NCBI GenBank assembly: GCA_031002005.1
Contig: JARYHS010008074.1
Span: 278,319,930 to 278,383,929, forward strand
DNA: 64,000 nucleotides
Source of the DNA: Vandiemenella viatica
Lineage: Eukaryota > Arthropoda > Insecta > Orthoptera > Morabidae
Direction: 5' to 3'
Part shown: positions 35,868 to 45,896 of the stretch, piece after piece
How positions within the stretch are numbered: the first letter of the stretch is position 1
Layout: each line of letters opens with the position of its first letter
Made by a program: the position numbers and the translations under genes
The notes under the pieces: generated by a model
What the model saw: only the letters and a program-made list of their open reading frames with translations
Told to the model about the DNA's origin: nothing
Database searches by the model: none

Positions 35868-36079
35868 CAGTGGCATAGCTATCAGATGGCTAGACAGGGT
35901 TGTGCACCAAGGCCCACAAGCTCGGGGGCCTCCAAGCGCAGCTCAGGTGGCCCCGAAGCTCTTCTCATGGGGCCCCCAAAAGTTCAGGGAGCCTTGCCAG
36001 CAAAACTCACAAGACTTTGTTGAGTTTTTTTTTTTTTTTTTTTTTGCACTGGGCCCTTGATAACCTAGCTAGGCCATTG
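35868..36079. mobile_element. hAT-type MITE
   Basis: Left end CAGTGGCATAGCTATC and right end (reversed) CAATGGCCTAGCTAGG give hAT-style inverted termini starting CA. The flanking 8-mers GCTAATAC (35860-35867) and CCTACTAC (36080-36087) agree at six of eight positions; the Helitron repeat they sit in reads GCTACTAC in other units, so both have mutated from one target. A T-run (36026-36044) lies inside. 212 bp, non-coding. Confidence 0.75.
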
Positions 36080-36225
36080 CCTACTACCACACACAGACAA
36101 CAGTGATGTATGGTAGGTAGTGGTGGCTGAAACATGAAATATCGGGAAACACACACACACACAACCACACACACACACAACCACACACACACACAACCAA
36201 ACACACACACACACATATATATATA

Positions 36226-37153
36226 GAGGAGAATCGGGTAATATGGAATACCATTTATGTTTTGTTGTACAAAATAGTAATGAAAACAATTTAAAACCTG
36301 AAACTAAAACCAATACAACCTTTAACCTCTTGTGATAACATATATCTAATAAAAAGCTGTTAAAACACATTTTTTTAATTAGTATAATTTAGTTTTTAAA
36401 AAATTGGCATTTGGAGGGTAATATGGAATAGGCGGGTAATATGGAATAGAAGGTTTCAAATAACGTAAACTATCTGGAATTGAGAAAAACGGATTTAATG
36501 ATACTTTTTAGTCAACATCATCATCATCCTTGTCGGATTCAATAGCTTTCGCTTCTTTGTTTTTCGGCTATTCACAAAACAAAACATAATTAATAAACTA
36601 ATTCAGAAATATTTACTTTCCCAATTGTTAGTTTATTATTTTCAATCAATATTAACAAAAATCATATTACTCTCACTTATATTTTATTAAAAATGTATTT
36701 CAACTCAGTAGTTATTTTTCGGGTTATATGGAATACCACAGTTTTATGTCTGGTTTTGTAGAATACTAAGTATCTCATATTACCCGAATCGCCATCTTGG
36801 ACAAAATAGGCTTGATGATATTATAAAAAAATATGCCAGCTAGAAAAGAGAACTGTACAACAAACCATCACTTTTTTAGTACACATTACACTAAGACTAG
36901 CGATCAACAAAATAAATCTAATATTTTATATATATTTCAGAAAAATTATCTGCAAAAATTCTCGAAAATGGAAAGACAAACTTTGTTGGACAACAAACAC
37001 AGTTCAGCTTCCAAATGACTGACCTTCATCACAAAGCATTAGAGGAGTTTTGAGCAGCAGTTGATGGTACTTCCACTATACAGCAGCATTTGGCAGAGGA
37101 GAAACCTTGGAATTCCATATTACCCGACTATTCCATATTACCCGATTCTCCTC
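36226..37153. mobile_element. DNA element with 25-bp perfect TIRs and TA duplication
   Basis: Left end GAGGAGAATCGGGTAATATGGAATA is matched without error by the reverse of the right end (25 bases). TA flanks both ends (36224-36225, 37154-37155). Inside, the phrase GGGTAATATGGAATA recurs at 36416 and 36434 (direct), in variant form GGGTTATATGGAATA at 36721 and inverted at 36778 and 37110-37130, so the ends are a set of 15-bp subterminal repeats. The only frame of note (36833-37018, + strand, MPARKENCTTNHHFF) resembles nothing I know. The TA duplication suits the Tc1/mariner/pogo group; the family is not identified. Confidence 0.85.
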
Positions 37154-37645
37154 TATATATAAGATTGCACACAGTTTCAAAATTCATGTCAGGAATATGA
37201 ATCTGCAGAATTAAGTATATGACAAATAGTACTTTGCCATTATGCAGGATCACTTTCACCAATTGTTTAACACCAAGTTCTCAAGCACAAAATAATTCTC
37301 AGGCAGTAGGTATATGAGAAATTGGATGAAGCCAGGTCCTCTTTCTGCAAATTTAATCATGACCCTACTTGGTTTTTTCTGTTCATATTATGATTAAAAT
37401 TGCACCTCTGCTGTTAAAAAGAATTTTGTTTAGTGTAAAATGATCTTTAATCACAAAAATAATTTCCTTTTCATTGACATATTTGTAATACATGAAATTT
37501 TGTGTAGAGTCTTTTGAAACTTTTACTCATAAATAAAAATATGGAGGGACATATATTTATCATTTAACACAGATGATGACAGGCCAACAAACTCATGTAC
37601 ATAAAAATCATAAAAAACACAAAACAATAAAATTTCTTGATTTAT

Positions 37646-38186
37646 ATATATATATGATCGATACCAGGTGAGAATTAAGAACTCTATACTCCCACCAACA
37701 ATGGAGTATCAAAAATACTCCTCCAAACTCTGGAGGTGGGCCTACCAACATCTCAATCTCAGATAATACGTGCTTTATCTCCCTGTAGTGCAGTAACGGG
37801 GTAGTTTTCAATTGCATTATATCACGTAGAAGATTTTCATTTCTTATCTTGTATTCATGGGTCAGAATATGCAGAAACCAAGTTTTTGATCTCCAACACC
37901 CTCGGCACAATTTTCTGTAGCCAAAAAACATAAAAAATTTTGGTACCTTTTTCAGTGTTTCATCTATAACTCCTTTCTGATGACCGCTAGCAGTAAGTAC
38001 TCTATTTCAAATTTGAAAGAGGACAAAATTTCCTACAAATTTTGTAGTACAAACTTTATTCTAAACTCAAAACTAAGCGAGCTACAGTTCTTCGAAATCA
38101 GCCAAATTTCACACTTTTCCTAAAAATTCAGTTTTACCTACTTTGCTGCTAAAAAGCTCATGCAACCCCTGTATATATAACTGATA
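37646..38186 (-). mobile_element. Unidentified interspersed repeat (copy 1), bounded by TA tracts
   Basis: The reverse strand from 38186 begins CAGGGGTTGCATGAGC and ends, after about 540 bases, at TATCGATCATATATATATA. The same sequence, at about 80 percent by eye, lies on the + strand at 44103-45040 (see there). The shared core includes GTGAAATTTGGCTG, AAAATTTTTTATGTTTTTTGGCTACAG and GTGCCGAGGGTGTT. Both copies start and end within TA repeats. No coding frame is conserved between the two. Confidence 0.75.
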
Positions 38187-38274
38187 TATACATATTTCTG
38201 TATGACGTAGTATATATATGTACTATACTTTAATTACTGATGGTCAATTCCATAATCATTTAACATTGTTGGCT

Positions 38275-38550
38275 GGGAAATCCCGTAGGATTGTTCGGCC
38301 GCCAGGTGATATGCCACGCAATGCGCTCCTTTGTGGCTATCTAAACTGACCAAGTAATAGTACCGGATGATGGGATCCTACAGCTTCACGTGGAATCCAA
38401 ACCACAGAATCGTTCTGGCTTACTTCATATTACACAAAAAGCTGTGGCAAAGGTGAAGGTCGGGCCAGTGCCCTTTGAAAATCATTGCTGAGACCGGGAT
38501 TTCGATCTCCAGACAGATGCCTTAACCATTGAGCTACCAGATCGCTCTAT
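38275..38550 (-). mobile_element. tRNA-derived SINE, family 1
   Basis: Read on the - strand from 38550: GATCTGGTAGCTCAATGGTTAAGGCATC (A box) and GGAGATCGAAATCCCGGTCTC (B box), then TTTTCAAAGGGCACTGGCCCGACC and the body through to GGTGGCCGAACAATCC. It is a mirror of the + strand copy at 42462-42740. Complete at the 5' end. Confidence 0.85.
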
Positions 38551-38613
38551 TACTGATGATATTAGAGCAAAAATGAATGCATAATGTTATGGCACGAAGT
38601 TATTAAGTCATAA

Positions 38614-38994
38614 CTAGACGACCCGTGCGAAAAATTTCGCGAATAAAATGCGATGAATAGTGAGGTTGAATGCTTGTAATATAATGAAAAGTAGAACCGT
38701 AGTTTTGCAGCAAATTTTTTTTTTTTTTAGTGTAATAGATACACATCAAAATACTTGCAACATATTATGAATCAGTTCGGAAAATTTAAAACACTTTGTA
38801 TTTATGATAAACTGTCACTGACCTTAACAGAATACAACCAAACTGAACAAAATGCACACAACATACCAACATCTCTTAAATATTTGTTGCTGTGCGAATA
38901 AAATGTTTAAATTGGAATTGTATAGCACAAGAACAGTGTTTCCGTAACAGGCAAAAAAAAAAAAAAAAAAATAAAAAAATAAATAAATAAATAA

Positions 38995-39025
<31 letters not shown>

Positions 39026-40556
39026 TGGAATCTAGGGAATTGGCTCTGAACAGTCTCATATGCCCTACCACTTTAAGCACCAAATTCTTTCTTAATTTAT
39101 GATTTTACCTAGCTGCTGACCTTAATTTTTAAAACGATATGTCATTTATCGATTTTGGCTAGGTATCAAAGAAGATAAATGGCTTGTAATTAAAAAAAAA
39201 AAAAAAAAAAAAAAAAACACGTTGTATAAATAATATTGATACTTTTGCCCTTTAAGGGTTGAATTCCAAAACAATTCCTTTTATAAAATATGGTGTGACC
39301 AAAGCAGCCACCTTGGTCTTTAAAATGATACCTCATTTATCGATTTTGGTTAGTTATCAAGCTAGGTAAAAAAAAAGTTTTGAGAAATTATGATATTTTT
39401 GCCCCTTAAGGGTTGAATTTGGAAAAAGTTTTTTCTCAAAATATGATGTGACCATAGCGGATAATTTAATATTTAAATTGATACCTCATTTATTGATTTT
39501 GGTCTGGTATCAAGGGAAATAAATAGCTCGTGACAGAAAAATTCGCTGTAAAAATGTTAATTCTTTTGCCCTCTATGGTTAGAATTTTTAAAAATTTCTT
39601 TTTTAAAATGAGGTAACGGAACCGAATACATTCTGAAAACTTCAATCTTTTAATCGTTTATCAATTTTGTTTAATTGTCAAGGGAGATAAATGACGCACT
39701 TTTGAAATAGTGATATTTATACCCTTTAAGAATTCAATACAGAAAAATTCATTTATTAAAATGTGATGTAACCACAGCGGAAACCGTAATTTTTAGAATC
39801 ATACCACAATTATGTATTTTGGTTAGATATTAATGGAGATAAATGGCTCGTGACACAAAAATGTGTTGTAGAACCATTTATATGTTTTTCCCTTAAGGGG
39901 TAAATTACAAAAACATTCTTTATTAATATATGATGTCACCAAAGCTGAGTCATTACTCTTGATACTCCTACTTCATTTGTCGATTTTGGTTAAAATTCCA
40001 GGGAGATAATTGAATCGAAACACAAAAAACGCATTTCAGAAATATTGAAATTATTGCCCTTTAAAGGTCGAATTACGAAAAATTCTTTCTTCAAATATAA
40101 TGTTACCACGGCGGAGACCTCAGTCTTTAATCTGATACCTAATTTATCTATATCGCTTAGATATTAAGGGAGATAAATCGCTCGTGACACAAAAACGCAT
40201 TGCAAAAATATTGATACTTTTGCCCTTTAAGGGTCGAATTCCGAGAAATTTTCTGTCATAATATGTGACGTCACTAAAGCGGAGATCTTAATCTTTAAAA
40301 TGATACTTCATTAAATGATTTCAGATAGGTATCCAGGGAGATGAATGACTCGTAACATAGGAAACAGCATTTTAGAAATATTGACATTTTTGCCCTTTAC
40401 GGGTCGAATTCCGAAAACTTCATTTCTTAAAATATGATGTAACCAAATTGGAGACCATATGCTTTAAAATGACACCTCATTCATTGATTTCAGTTAAGTA
40501 AGATGGAAGATACAGGCTTGTAACAAAAAAATACCTTATAGAAATAATATATACGA
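38614..40556 (-). mobile_element. Non-autonomous Helitron, different family, with 165-bp array
   Basis: On the - strand the 3' end has a perfect 6-bp hairpin GCGAAATTTTTCGC, then ACGGGTCGT and CTAG (38614-38617), followed by host T. The best 5' end is TCGTATATATTATTTC (40556 downward), preceded by A. Inside are eight units of a 156-168-bp repeat (39080-40470). A long A-rich simple repeat (38947-39022) and an A run (39189-39216) also lie inside. No helicase. The terminal hairpin differs from that of the copies at 19747 and 33935, so this is a second Helitron family. Confidence 0.75.
39080..40470. repeat. Tandem array, about 165-bp unit, eight copies
   Basis: The phrase TTGCCCTTTAAGGGTTGAATT and its variants start near 39247, 39403, 39561, 39720, 39887, 40053, 40220 and 40390. 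Each unit also has a TCATTTATCGATTTTGGTTAG-type segment and an AGATAAATGGCTCGTGACA-type segment. Units differ by many substitutions, so the array is old. It sits inside the Helitron-type element. Confidence 0.88.
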
Positions 40557-40863
40557 TAAATTCGTAATAAGTTAAAAAATGGTCATAAATAAATTTCTTT
40601 TCCATTTGAATTGTGCCAGCTTATCAATGAATTGTGTTTGATTCATCAACTGCATCAGGAACAGCTTCCTCGAGGTCGAAGAACTTTGTCTTTCCTGTCA
40701 GGAACATTTTCACGAGACAGGCCAGAGAAATTTTTGCAAGCAGCTGAACAGTGCTCTCCTGATTAGCGACAACTGCATGGTGGAATACAAGGTTTCTCGC
40801 AGGAACATGATACAAACTTCAGAGTAAACTCATGTGCAGTGTCTTTTATTATTGTATTTTTTT

Positions 40864-41045
40864 CTTATGGCTTTACGCCTCGTCGATGTCGACGTTATTA
40901 GAGGCACGATGGGACTGTAGACAAGGAGCGGGAAGGATTTCGGCCATCACCTTTTAAAGGAAGTATCCCGGCATTCAGCTAGAGTGATTTGGGGAAACCA
41001 TGGAAACCCAAATCTGGATGCCCGGATGGGGATTCGAACCGGCAT
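40864..41045 (-). mobile_element. tRNA-derived SINE, family 2, 5'-truncated
   Basis: Reading the - strand from 41045: CGGTTCGAATCCCCATCCGGG (B box), ATCCAGATTTGGGTTTCCATGG, CAAATCACTCTAGCTGAATG, then TCTAATAACGTCGACATCGACGAGG and TAAAGCCATAAGAAAAAAATAC near 40864. The A box is missing. Inserted into the decayed gene above. Confidence 0.8.
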
Positions 41046-41591
41046 CCTTCTGAATGCGTTTATTATTGTAACTGGAATAAGACTAGACGAGCCTTTCCTT
41101 CATACCTATGGCGATAGGTACATTTCTCGACCCAACCATCCTTTACTTGGTGGTACATGCATATTGAGTGAAACGTTGCCGCATTTGATTTTGGTGGAAA
41201 CCATGCTAGCCTGAATGTATTTTTGGGCAGATTTCTTAAACATTTTGTATCCGAGCCTTCCAATGTAGCACAAGCAATTTTTCCATACCCTTCCAAGATT
41301 AGCCGTTCCCCTGCATCTTCTCCAGATGCTGGTATCTGGAAGCTAGGAGTTCTGAGAAGTTAGCATGCATGTTACTTTCAGATGTAGTTGGTATTGAATG
41401 AGGCAGCAGCATTTTTCTTTCCCATATTCTGATATTATATCACATCTTGCAAATGCATGGATGAAGAGGATATGTGTGGGTTCAAACTCGTGTCACCAAG
41501 GCCCATTAGCAGAGCGAAAAGCCCAATATACTCACTTAGAATCATCATACTGTCAGATTTTGCTGCTTCAGAAATAGCGTCAACGATCAAT

Positions 41592-41835
41592 CACCAAGCA
41601 TGGTGGGTGAACAGTTAACGTTCTGGCCTCGCATTCGGGAGGATTCTGGTTCGAATCCCCATCCGGGCATCCAGATTTGGGTTTTCCATGGATTCCCCAA
41701 ATCACTCCAGGTGAATGCTGGAATGCTTCCTTCAAAAAGTCCATGGCCAAATTCCTTCACGTTTCTTGTCCCCAGTCCCATCCCGCTTCTAATGACCTTA
41801 GCCGTCGACATGGCGTAAAGCTGTAAGGAAAAAAA
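41592..41835 (+). mobile_element. tRNA-derived SINE, family 2
   Basis: ACCAAGCATGGTGGGTGAACAG (A box) at 41594 and CTGGTTCGAATCCCCATCC (B box) at 41645 precede a body with TGGATTCCCCAAATCACTCCAGG and CCCATCCCGCTTCTAATGACC, ending in an A run at 41827-41835. The best-preserved copy of the family in the window. Confidence 0.88.
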
Positions 41836-42461
41836 ACGATCAATCCAGCTGCATCTTGGTTTGCCTGTTGATCTTGGATACCTCCTTTTCCAGTTTTTGC
41901 TTTAGTATCAACATTACACATTTCTTGCTGCTTCTCATTTGCTATGTTACTGCAGCAATTGTTTCCTCACTGAAAATGATGTCCGCTGAAGTATCTGATG
42001 TTTTCAAACTACAAAATGTCTGAGATGACTTTATTCCTCTCCGCGTAGCATCACTTCGGTATCCATCAAATATAACTGTGATGTTGGATCTATAGCTTGT
42101 TGTCAAATAGGCTTCATATTTTCCATAGATGCAGCCAAGGTCTTCATTACGATGCCACACAACCTTATGCAGGAGGCATCATCCATCCATAACAAAACTT
42201 TTTATGTTAGGTGTTGCATCTTGAAGAGATTTAAATGCTTCATATGGAGACAATTTTGTTCCCTTGAAGTTCGGAACAAATTCAAATGGAAAACATTACC
42301 TCAATCCCTTAAAATGAAAAAGAAATGGATTTATGACTAATTTCTTACTTATTGTGACTTAATTTTGACTGTATAAATAAACTTTGTGCCATAATATTAT
42401 GTTTTAAATTTTACAAATCTGTTTTTAAAAGTGTTTCAAATACCATCATGTAATAGTTCGG

Positions 42462-42740
42462 ACTGGTAGCTCAGTGGTTAAGGTATCTGACTGGAGATCG
42501 AAATCCCGGTCTCAGCAGTGATTTTCAAAGGCCATTGACCCGACCTTCACCTCTGCCACAGCTTGCTGCGTAATATGAAGTAAGCCAGAACGATTCTGTG
42601 ATTTCGATTCCAGCTTAAGCTGTAGGTTCCCTATATCCGGTACAATTACTTGGTTAGGTTAGATGGCCACAAAAGAGGGCATTGCGCGGTGTATTGAAAA
42701 CACTGTCACCTGGCGGTGGAACAATCCTTTGGGATCTCCG
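42462..42740 (+). mobile_element. tRNA-derived SINE, family 1
   Basis: CTGGTAGCTCAGTGGTTAAGGTATC (A box) at 42471, GGAGATCGAAATCCCGGTCTC (B box) at 42494, then CCCGACCTTCACCTCTGCCACAGC and CACCTGGCGGTGGAACAATCC. Matches the inverted copy at 38275-38550. Head is tRNA-like; the tail end is not sharply defined. Confidence 0.88.
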
Positions 42741-42818
42741 GGTCAACAATGCTATATGATTATTGAATAGACCATCAGTAATCAAAGTGTAGTAAAAAAA
42801 TATATTATGTAATATATA

Positions 42819-44074
42819 CTAGCTGATACCTGCGACTTCGTACGTGTGGATTAAGAATTTCTTTGCCAGAATTGATTATACAATGTTATTGGTAGCGAAG
42901 GATTGGTCCCAAACAACACCGAGTCGGCATAATATGAACGGAAATCCATCACTATATAATTCTACCATCGAACAAGTCTCTTGAAGAGAATCAGTTTCCA
43001 ACATATTTAAAAACAGAAAAAAAAGAAAGTGGGGGGATGAGGAGGGGGGGTGTGGTGGTAACTAAGGGCAGCTTTATTTCAGCTTGGACTTTTCTTCTTT
43101 CTTCAGCAGGAGCATCGGATTCTTGGGTTCTAACAACTTAAGCTGCTCGTGCTCTGCTAGAGCTACAACTTAGTTCAGTTTACGCCCGCAAGGCATGTCC
43201 AAAAAGAAGGCAAAATAAATTGGTGCCAGAAATATTTTAGCAGACACAAAGTAATAGGACAGAGAAAATGACATCTGTACTAAATAATACGTTTTTTTTT
43301 TCTAAACGAAATTTATTAACAAATTATACACTAACATAATGCACAAGAAGCATAGCTTGAGCAAGCAACAAAACATTACAGACTAACACACACATCCGTC
43401 TCTCTGTCACTATTCAATGAGTTCTCAAAAATTCGTGACTACAACTTTTAATCAAACCAAAAAACAAAAAATGTCCCTACCGATTTTCTTGTTGAATTAT
43501 GTCATTATCGGTATAGACATTTAGTTGTCAAAACGTAACATAAGACAGAGACTTACTTCCGCATTTATAGTATTACTACGGCAGATCACACACACACTAA
43601 CTATCACCCGTGATGGATCAATATAAGGTAAAAAAGTGTACTCTACCTACGATTTGCCTCGGATTGCACCCATAACTTTGTGATATCTACAGTTTAACAA
43701 TCAATCCGAATAACTGACAACTCAGGCGTGACTCTTACGATCAAAAACAATTTTAAAAAATCTAAGTGTCCACAGTGATTTAAACCCAAGACCACGACCC
43801 AAACATTAGTAATCAAGCACTTTAACCACTGAGCTAGCTGACTGCTACACGGAAAAACAGTACAGAGACCTCCAAATCCAACACGTCTGTCTATCGCCGT
43901 TCAGTAATATTTCAAAATTATAAGACAATTTGTTTTATTAATACAGATAATTTTCCAACCAAATGTAGACAGTATTTTTCACCTTGTTTCAAAGAATAAG
44001 TGTGCAAAGTTTCATCAAGATCGGATAAAAACTGTCGATTTGTATGAAGAACAAACAAACCAACCAACAAACAT

Positions 44075-44102
<28 letters not shown>
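42819..44102 (-). mobile_element. Non-autonomous Helitron-type element, third family
   Basis: The + strand end CTAGCTGATACCTGCGACTTCGTACGTG (42819) is the reverse of a Helitron 3' end: a weak hairpin ACGTACGAAGTCGC followed by AGGTATCAG and CTAG, then host T. At the other end the sequence runs through GTGCAAAGTTTCATCAAGATCGG (43990) to a long TA tract (44064-44102), as expected of a Helitron 5' end that starts TC next to TA repeats; the exact first base is lost in the TA tract. The interior carries a G-rich strip (43031-43051) and, on the - strand, a tRNA-like piece (GCTAGCTCAGTGGTTAAAGTGC near 43835). No coding gene. Confidence 0.65.
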
Positions 44103-44105
<3 letters not shown>

Positions 44106-45040
44106 GGGTTTCAGGTCATTTTGAGTGGCAAAGTAGGTAAAAACCCAACTTTTAGGAAAAGTGTGAAATTTGGCTGCTTTTCGAAGAACTGCAGCTTGCT
44201 TCGTTTTGAACTTAGAAAAAAGTTTGTACTAGGAAAGTTGTAGGAAATTTTGTCGTCTTTCTAATTGGAAATAGAGTGTTTCCGGCAAGGGCGTATCCAG
44301 GATCAGAGCTTGAGGGGGGCAAGATTTGAGCTGGTGGGGGGGACAACTCATATTGGTTTCAAGGAAGTCGGGCACTGAAACATAACGATTTCTTACAAAA
44401 TGAAACTCTAACCTATTGAGGAAACTATTTTTATTATTGATTAATACAGTAATCCAACCACTTAACCTAAGGAACTACTATGTAGTAAATTAAGATCGTA
44501 ACTCATTTATAGTTTATCTAAACATCTATTATCTCGGATTCTTAGAAAAATTTTCGATATCTTTGTTTCTCAATATCTCACAGTGTTCTTTCACAAAATT
44601 TCTATGCACATTCATCAGGCATAATCTAGTCAATCTTTTCTCTCACAAAGTGCTGCTGAGCCAGTTCTTCACTCGTCAAAGTGTACTGAAGGTAACTCAA
44701 TTTTTCTTCTGGGGGGAGCAGCAGTCCCCCCCCCCCCACCCCCCCTGCCCCTCGCTGGATACGCTCATGGTTTCCAGCTAGGACTCATCAGAAAGGAGTT
44801 ATAGACGAAAAACTGACAAATGTACCAAAATTTTTTATGTTTTTTGGCTACAGAAAATTGTGCCGAGGGTGTTTGAGGTTGAAAACTTGGTTTCTGCATA
44901 CTCTCTCCAATATATACAAGATAAGAAAAAAAAAGTTCTATGTGATATAATGTTTGTGAGACCCCCTTTTTACAACCCCGTTACTGGACTACTAGAATAT
45001 TTATCACTTCGTAGCATAATTGATTGTATATATATATATA
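44103..45040 (+). mobile_element. Unidentified interspersed repeat (copy 2), bounded by TA tracts
   Basis: Starts CAGGGGTTTCAGGTC directly after the TA tract of the Helitron and ends TTGATTGTATATATATATA directly before the PLE sequence. Its parts 44103-44277 and 44778-45040 match the reverse strand of 37646-38186. A hAT MITE (44286-44769) splits it. The identity is unknown; the two copies show defined ends, which implies a mobile element. Confidence 0.75.
44286..44769. mobile_element. hAT-type MITE nested in the unidentified repeat
   Basis: Termini CAAGGGCGTATCCAGG and (reversed right end) CATGAGCGTATCCAGC. GTTTCCGG (44278-44285) and GTTTCCAG (44770-44777) flank it, an 8-bp duplication with one change. 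Comparison with the copy at 37646-38186, which lacks the insertion, fixes both junctions. The interior has long G and C strips (44318-44342, 44728-44750). No gene. Confidence 0.82.
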
Positions 45041-45042
45041 TA

Positions 45043-45896
45043 TAAGATAGGATAGGGAAAATAAACAGTTACCCGTCACTTACCACAGATGAAGGCAGGA
45101 AGGTGAAACACGTAAAAACACAAAAACAAACGAATTGCACAATATTTCGACTTTAGTCTTAGTCATGTGGGAGGCGAGACATTTGGCAGGGGGAAAGATG
45201 TGGTCACATCCGAGCCCGCCACATGAATGAAGCACAGGCGGAAAACGCGTGGTAGTGGTAGAATTGCTGGGAGGGAGGGGGGGGGGGGATAGGCTTGACC
45301 AGCGATAAAAGTGAAACAAATCAATATAATCTTTGTATAGCATAATTCAAAAAGTTATGATTGAAAATAAAGGGAGATAGAAGAATTTAAATATATATAT
45401 AGGGGGGAAAAAATAACTGACTGTAAAATGAAATGAGAGATGGCAAGTGACAGGTTTAACATATGTTTAGGCTAGGGGTGTGTCTGGTGTCAACCTGTCA
45501 CTTGCCATCTCTCATTTCATTTTACAGTCGGTTATTTTTTTTCCCCCTATATATATATTTAAATTCTTCTATCTTACTTTATTTTCAATTATAACTTTTT
45601 GAATTATGCTATACAAAGATTATATTGTTTGTTTAACTTTTATCGCTGGTCAAGCCTATCCCCCCCTCCTGGCAATTCTACCACTACCATGCGTTTTCCG
45701 CCTGTGCTTCATTCATGTGGCGGGCTCGGATGTGACCACATCTTTTCCCCTGCCATATGTCTCGCCTCCCACATGACTAAGACTAAAGTCGAAATATTGT
45801 GCAATTCGTATGTTTTTGTGTTTTTACATGTTTCACCCTCCTGCCTTCATCTGTGGTAAGTGACGGGTAACTGTTTATTTTCCCTATCCTATCTTA
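45043..45896. mobile_element. Penelope-like 3' UTR inverted pair (large palindrome)
   Basis: Left arm 45043-45455 is a PLE 3' UTR on the - strand, right arm 45493-45896 the same sequence on the + strand, with 37 bases between. The arms share the terminal GGATAGGGAAAATAAACAG, the conserved stem-loop GACTAAAGTC, CATGTGG and TATCGCTGGTCAAGCC, and the inner ends CTGTCACTTGCCATCTC. Each arm is a 5'-truncated copy with no nuclease sequence left. Such inverted, partly duplicated copies are a known feature of Penelope-like insertions. Confidence 0.9.

Larger units (their letters stand above)
33935..37164 (-). mobile_element. Non-autonomous Helitron, second copy, with three nested insertions
   Basis: The 3' end, on the - strand, is CATGAACGAAGTCGTG (one wobble in the stem) followed by GGCATTTGCTAC, so the terminal CTAG is mutated to CTAC; the next base is T. 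The 5' end is TCTTATATATA (37164 downward), preceded by A. The interior is the same kind of 180-bp half-unit as in the Helitron at 19747, much more diverged. Nested inside are an RT 3' fragment (35266-35690), a hAT MITE (35868-36079) and, within the terminal TA tract, a 928-bp element with perfect inverted repeats (36226-37153). It is therefore older than the first copy. Confidence 0.8.
40620..42340 (-). pseudogene. Decayed protein gene of unknown function, probably from a mobile element
   Basis: On the - strand, starting near 42160: MWHRNEDLGCIYGKYEAYLT, then NITVIFDGYRSDATRRG, then SADIIFSEETIAAV to a stop (41942). The next recognisable part (41296 to 41063) reads NLPKNTFRLAWFPPKSNAAT followed by FHSICMYHQVKDGW, and a further block (40815 to 40624) reads PAQLLAKISLACLVKMF-like text. 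The layout (a TFxEIxxxYVxYV block with VVFDGY, and later FHSLRVYHQVQ) recalls a protein family seen in many copies in animal genomes, but I cannot name it. Two SINEs (40864-41045, 41592-41835) interrupt it. Inactive. Confidence 0.5.

Noticed and set aside
36007..36370. Cysteine- and valine-rich frames
   Set aside because: Translation of a CA/GT simple repeat.
38947..39022. Repeats of short A-rich units considered as a CRISPR-like array
   Set aside because: Plain AAAT/AAAAT simple repeat with no spacers; the genome is eukaryotic.
39080..40470. 165-bp repeat with variable parts considered as an unusual array system
   Set aside because: Units diverge evenly along their length and lie within Helitron ends, so it is a decayed tandem repeat.
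43755..43860. Possible tRNA gene on the - strand
   Set aside because: A- and B-box-like text is present but the acceptor stem does not close and the sequence continues into the element; a SINE-type remnant is more likely.
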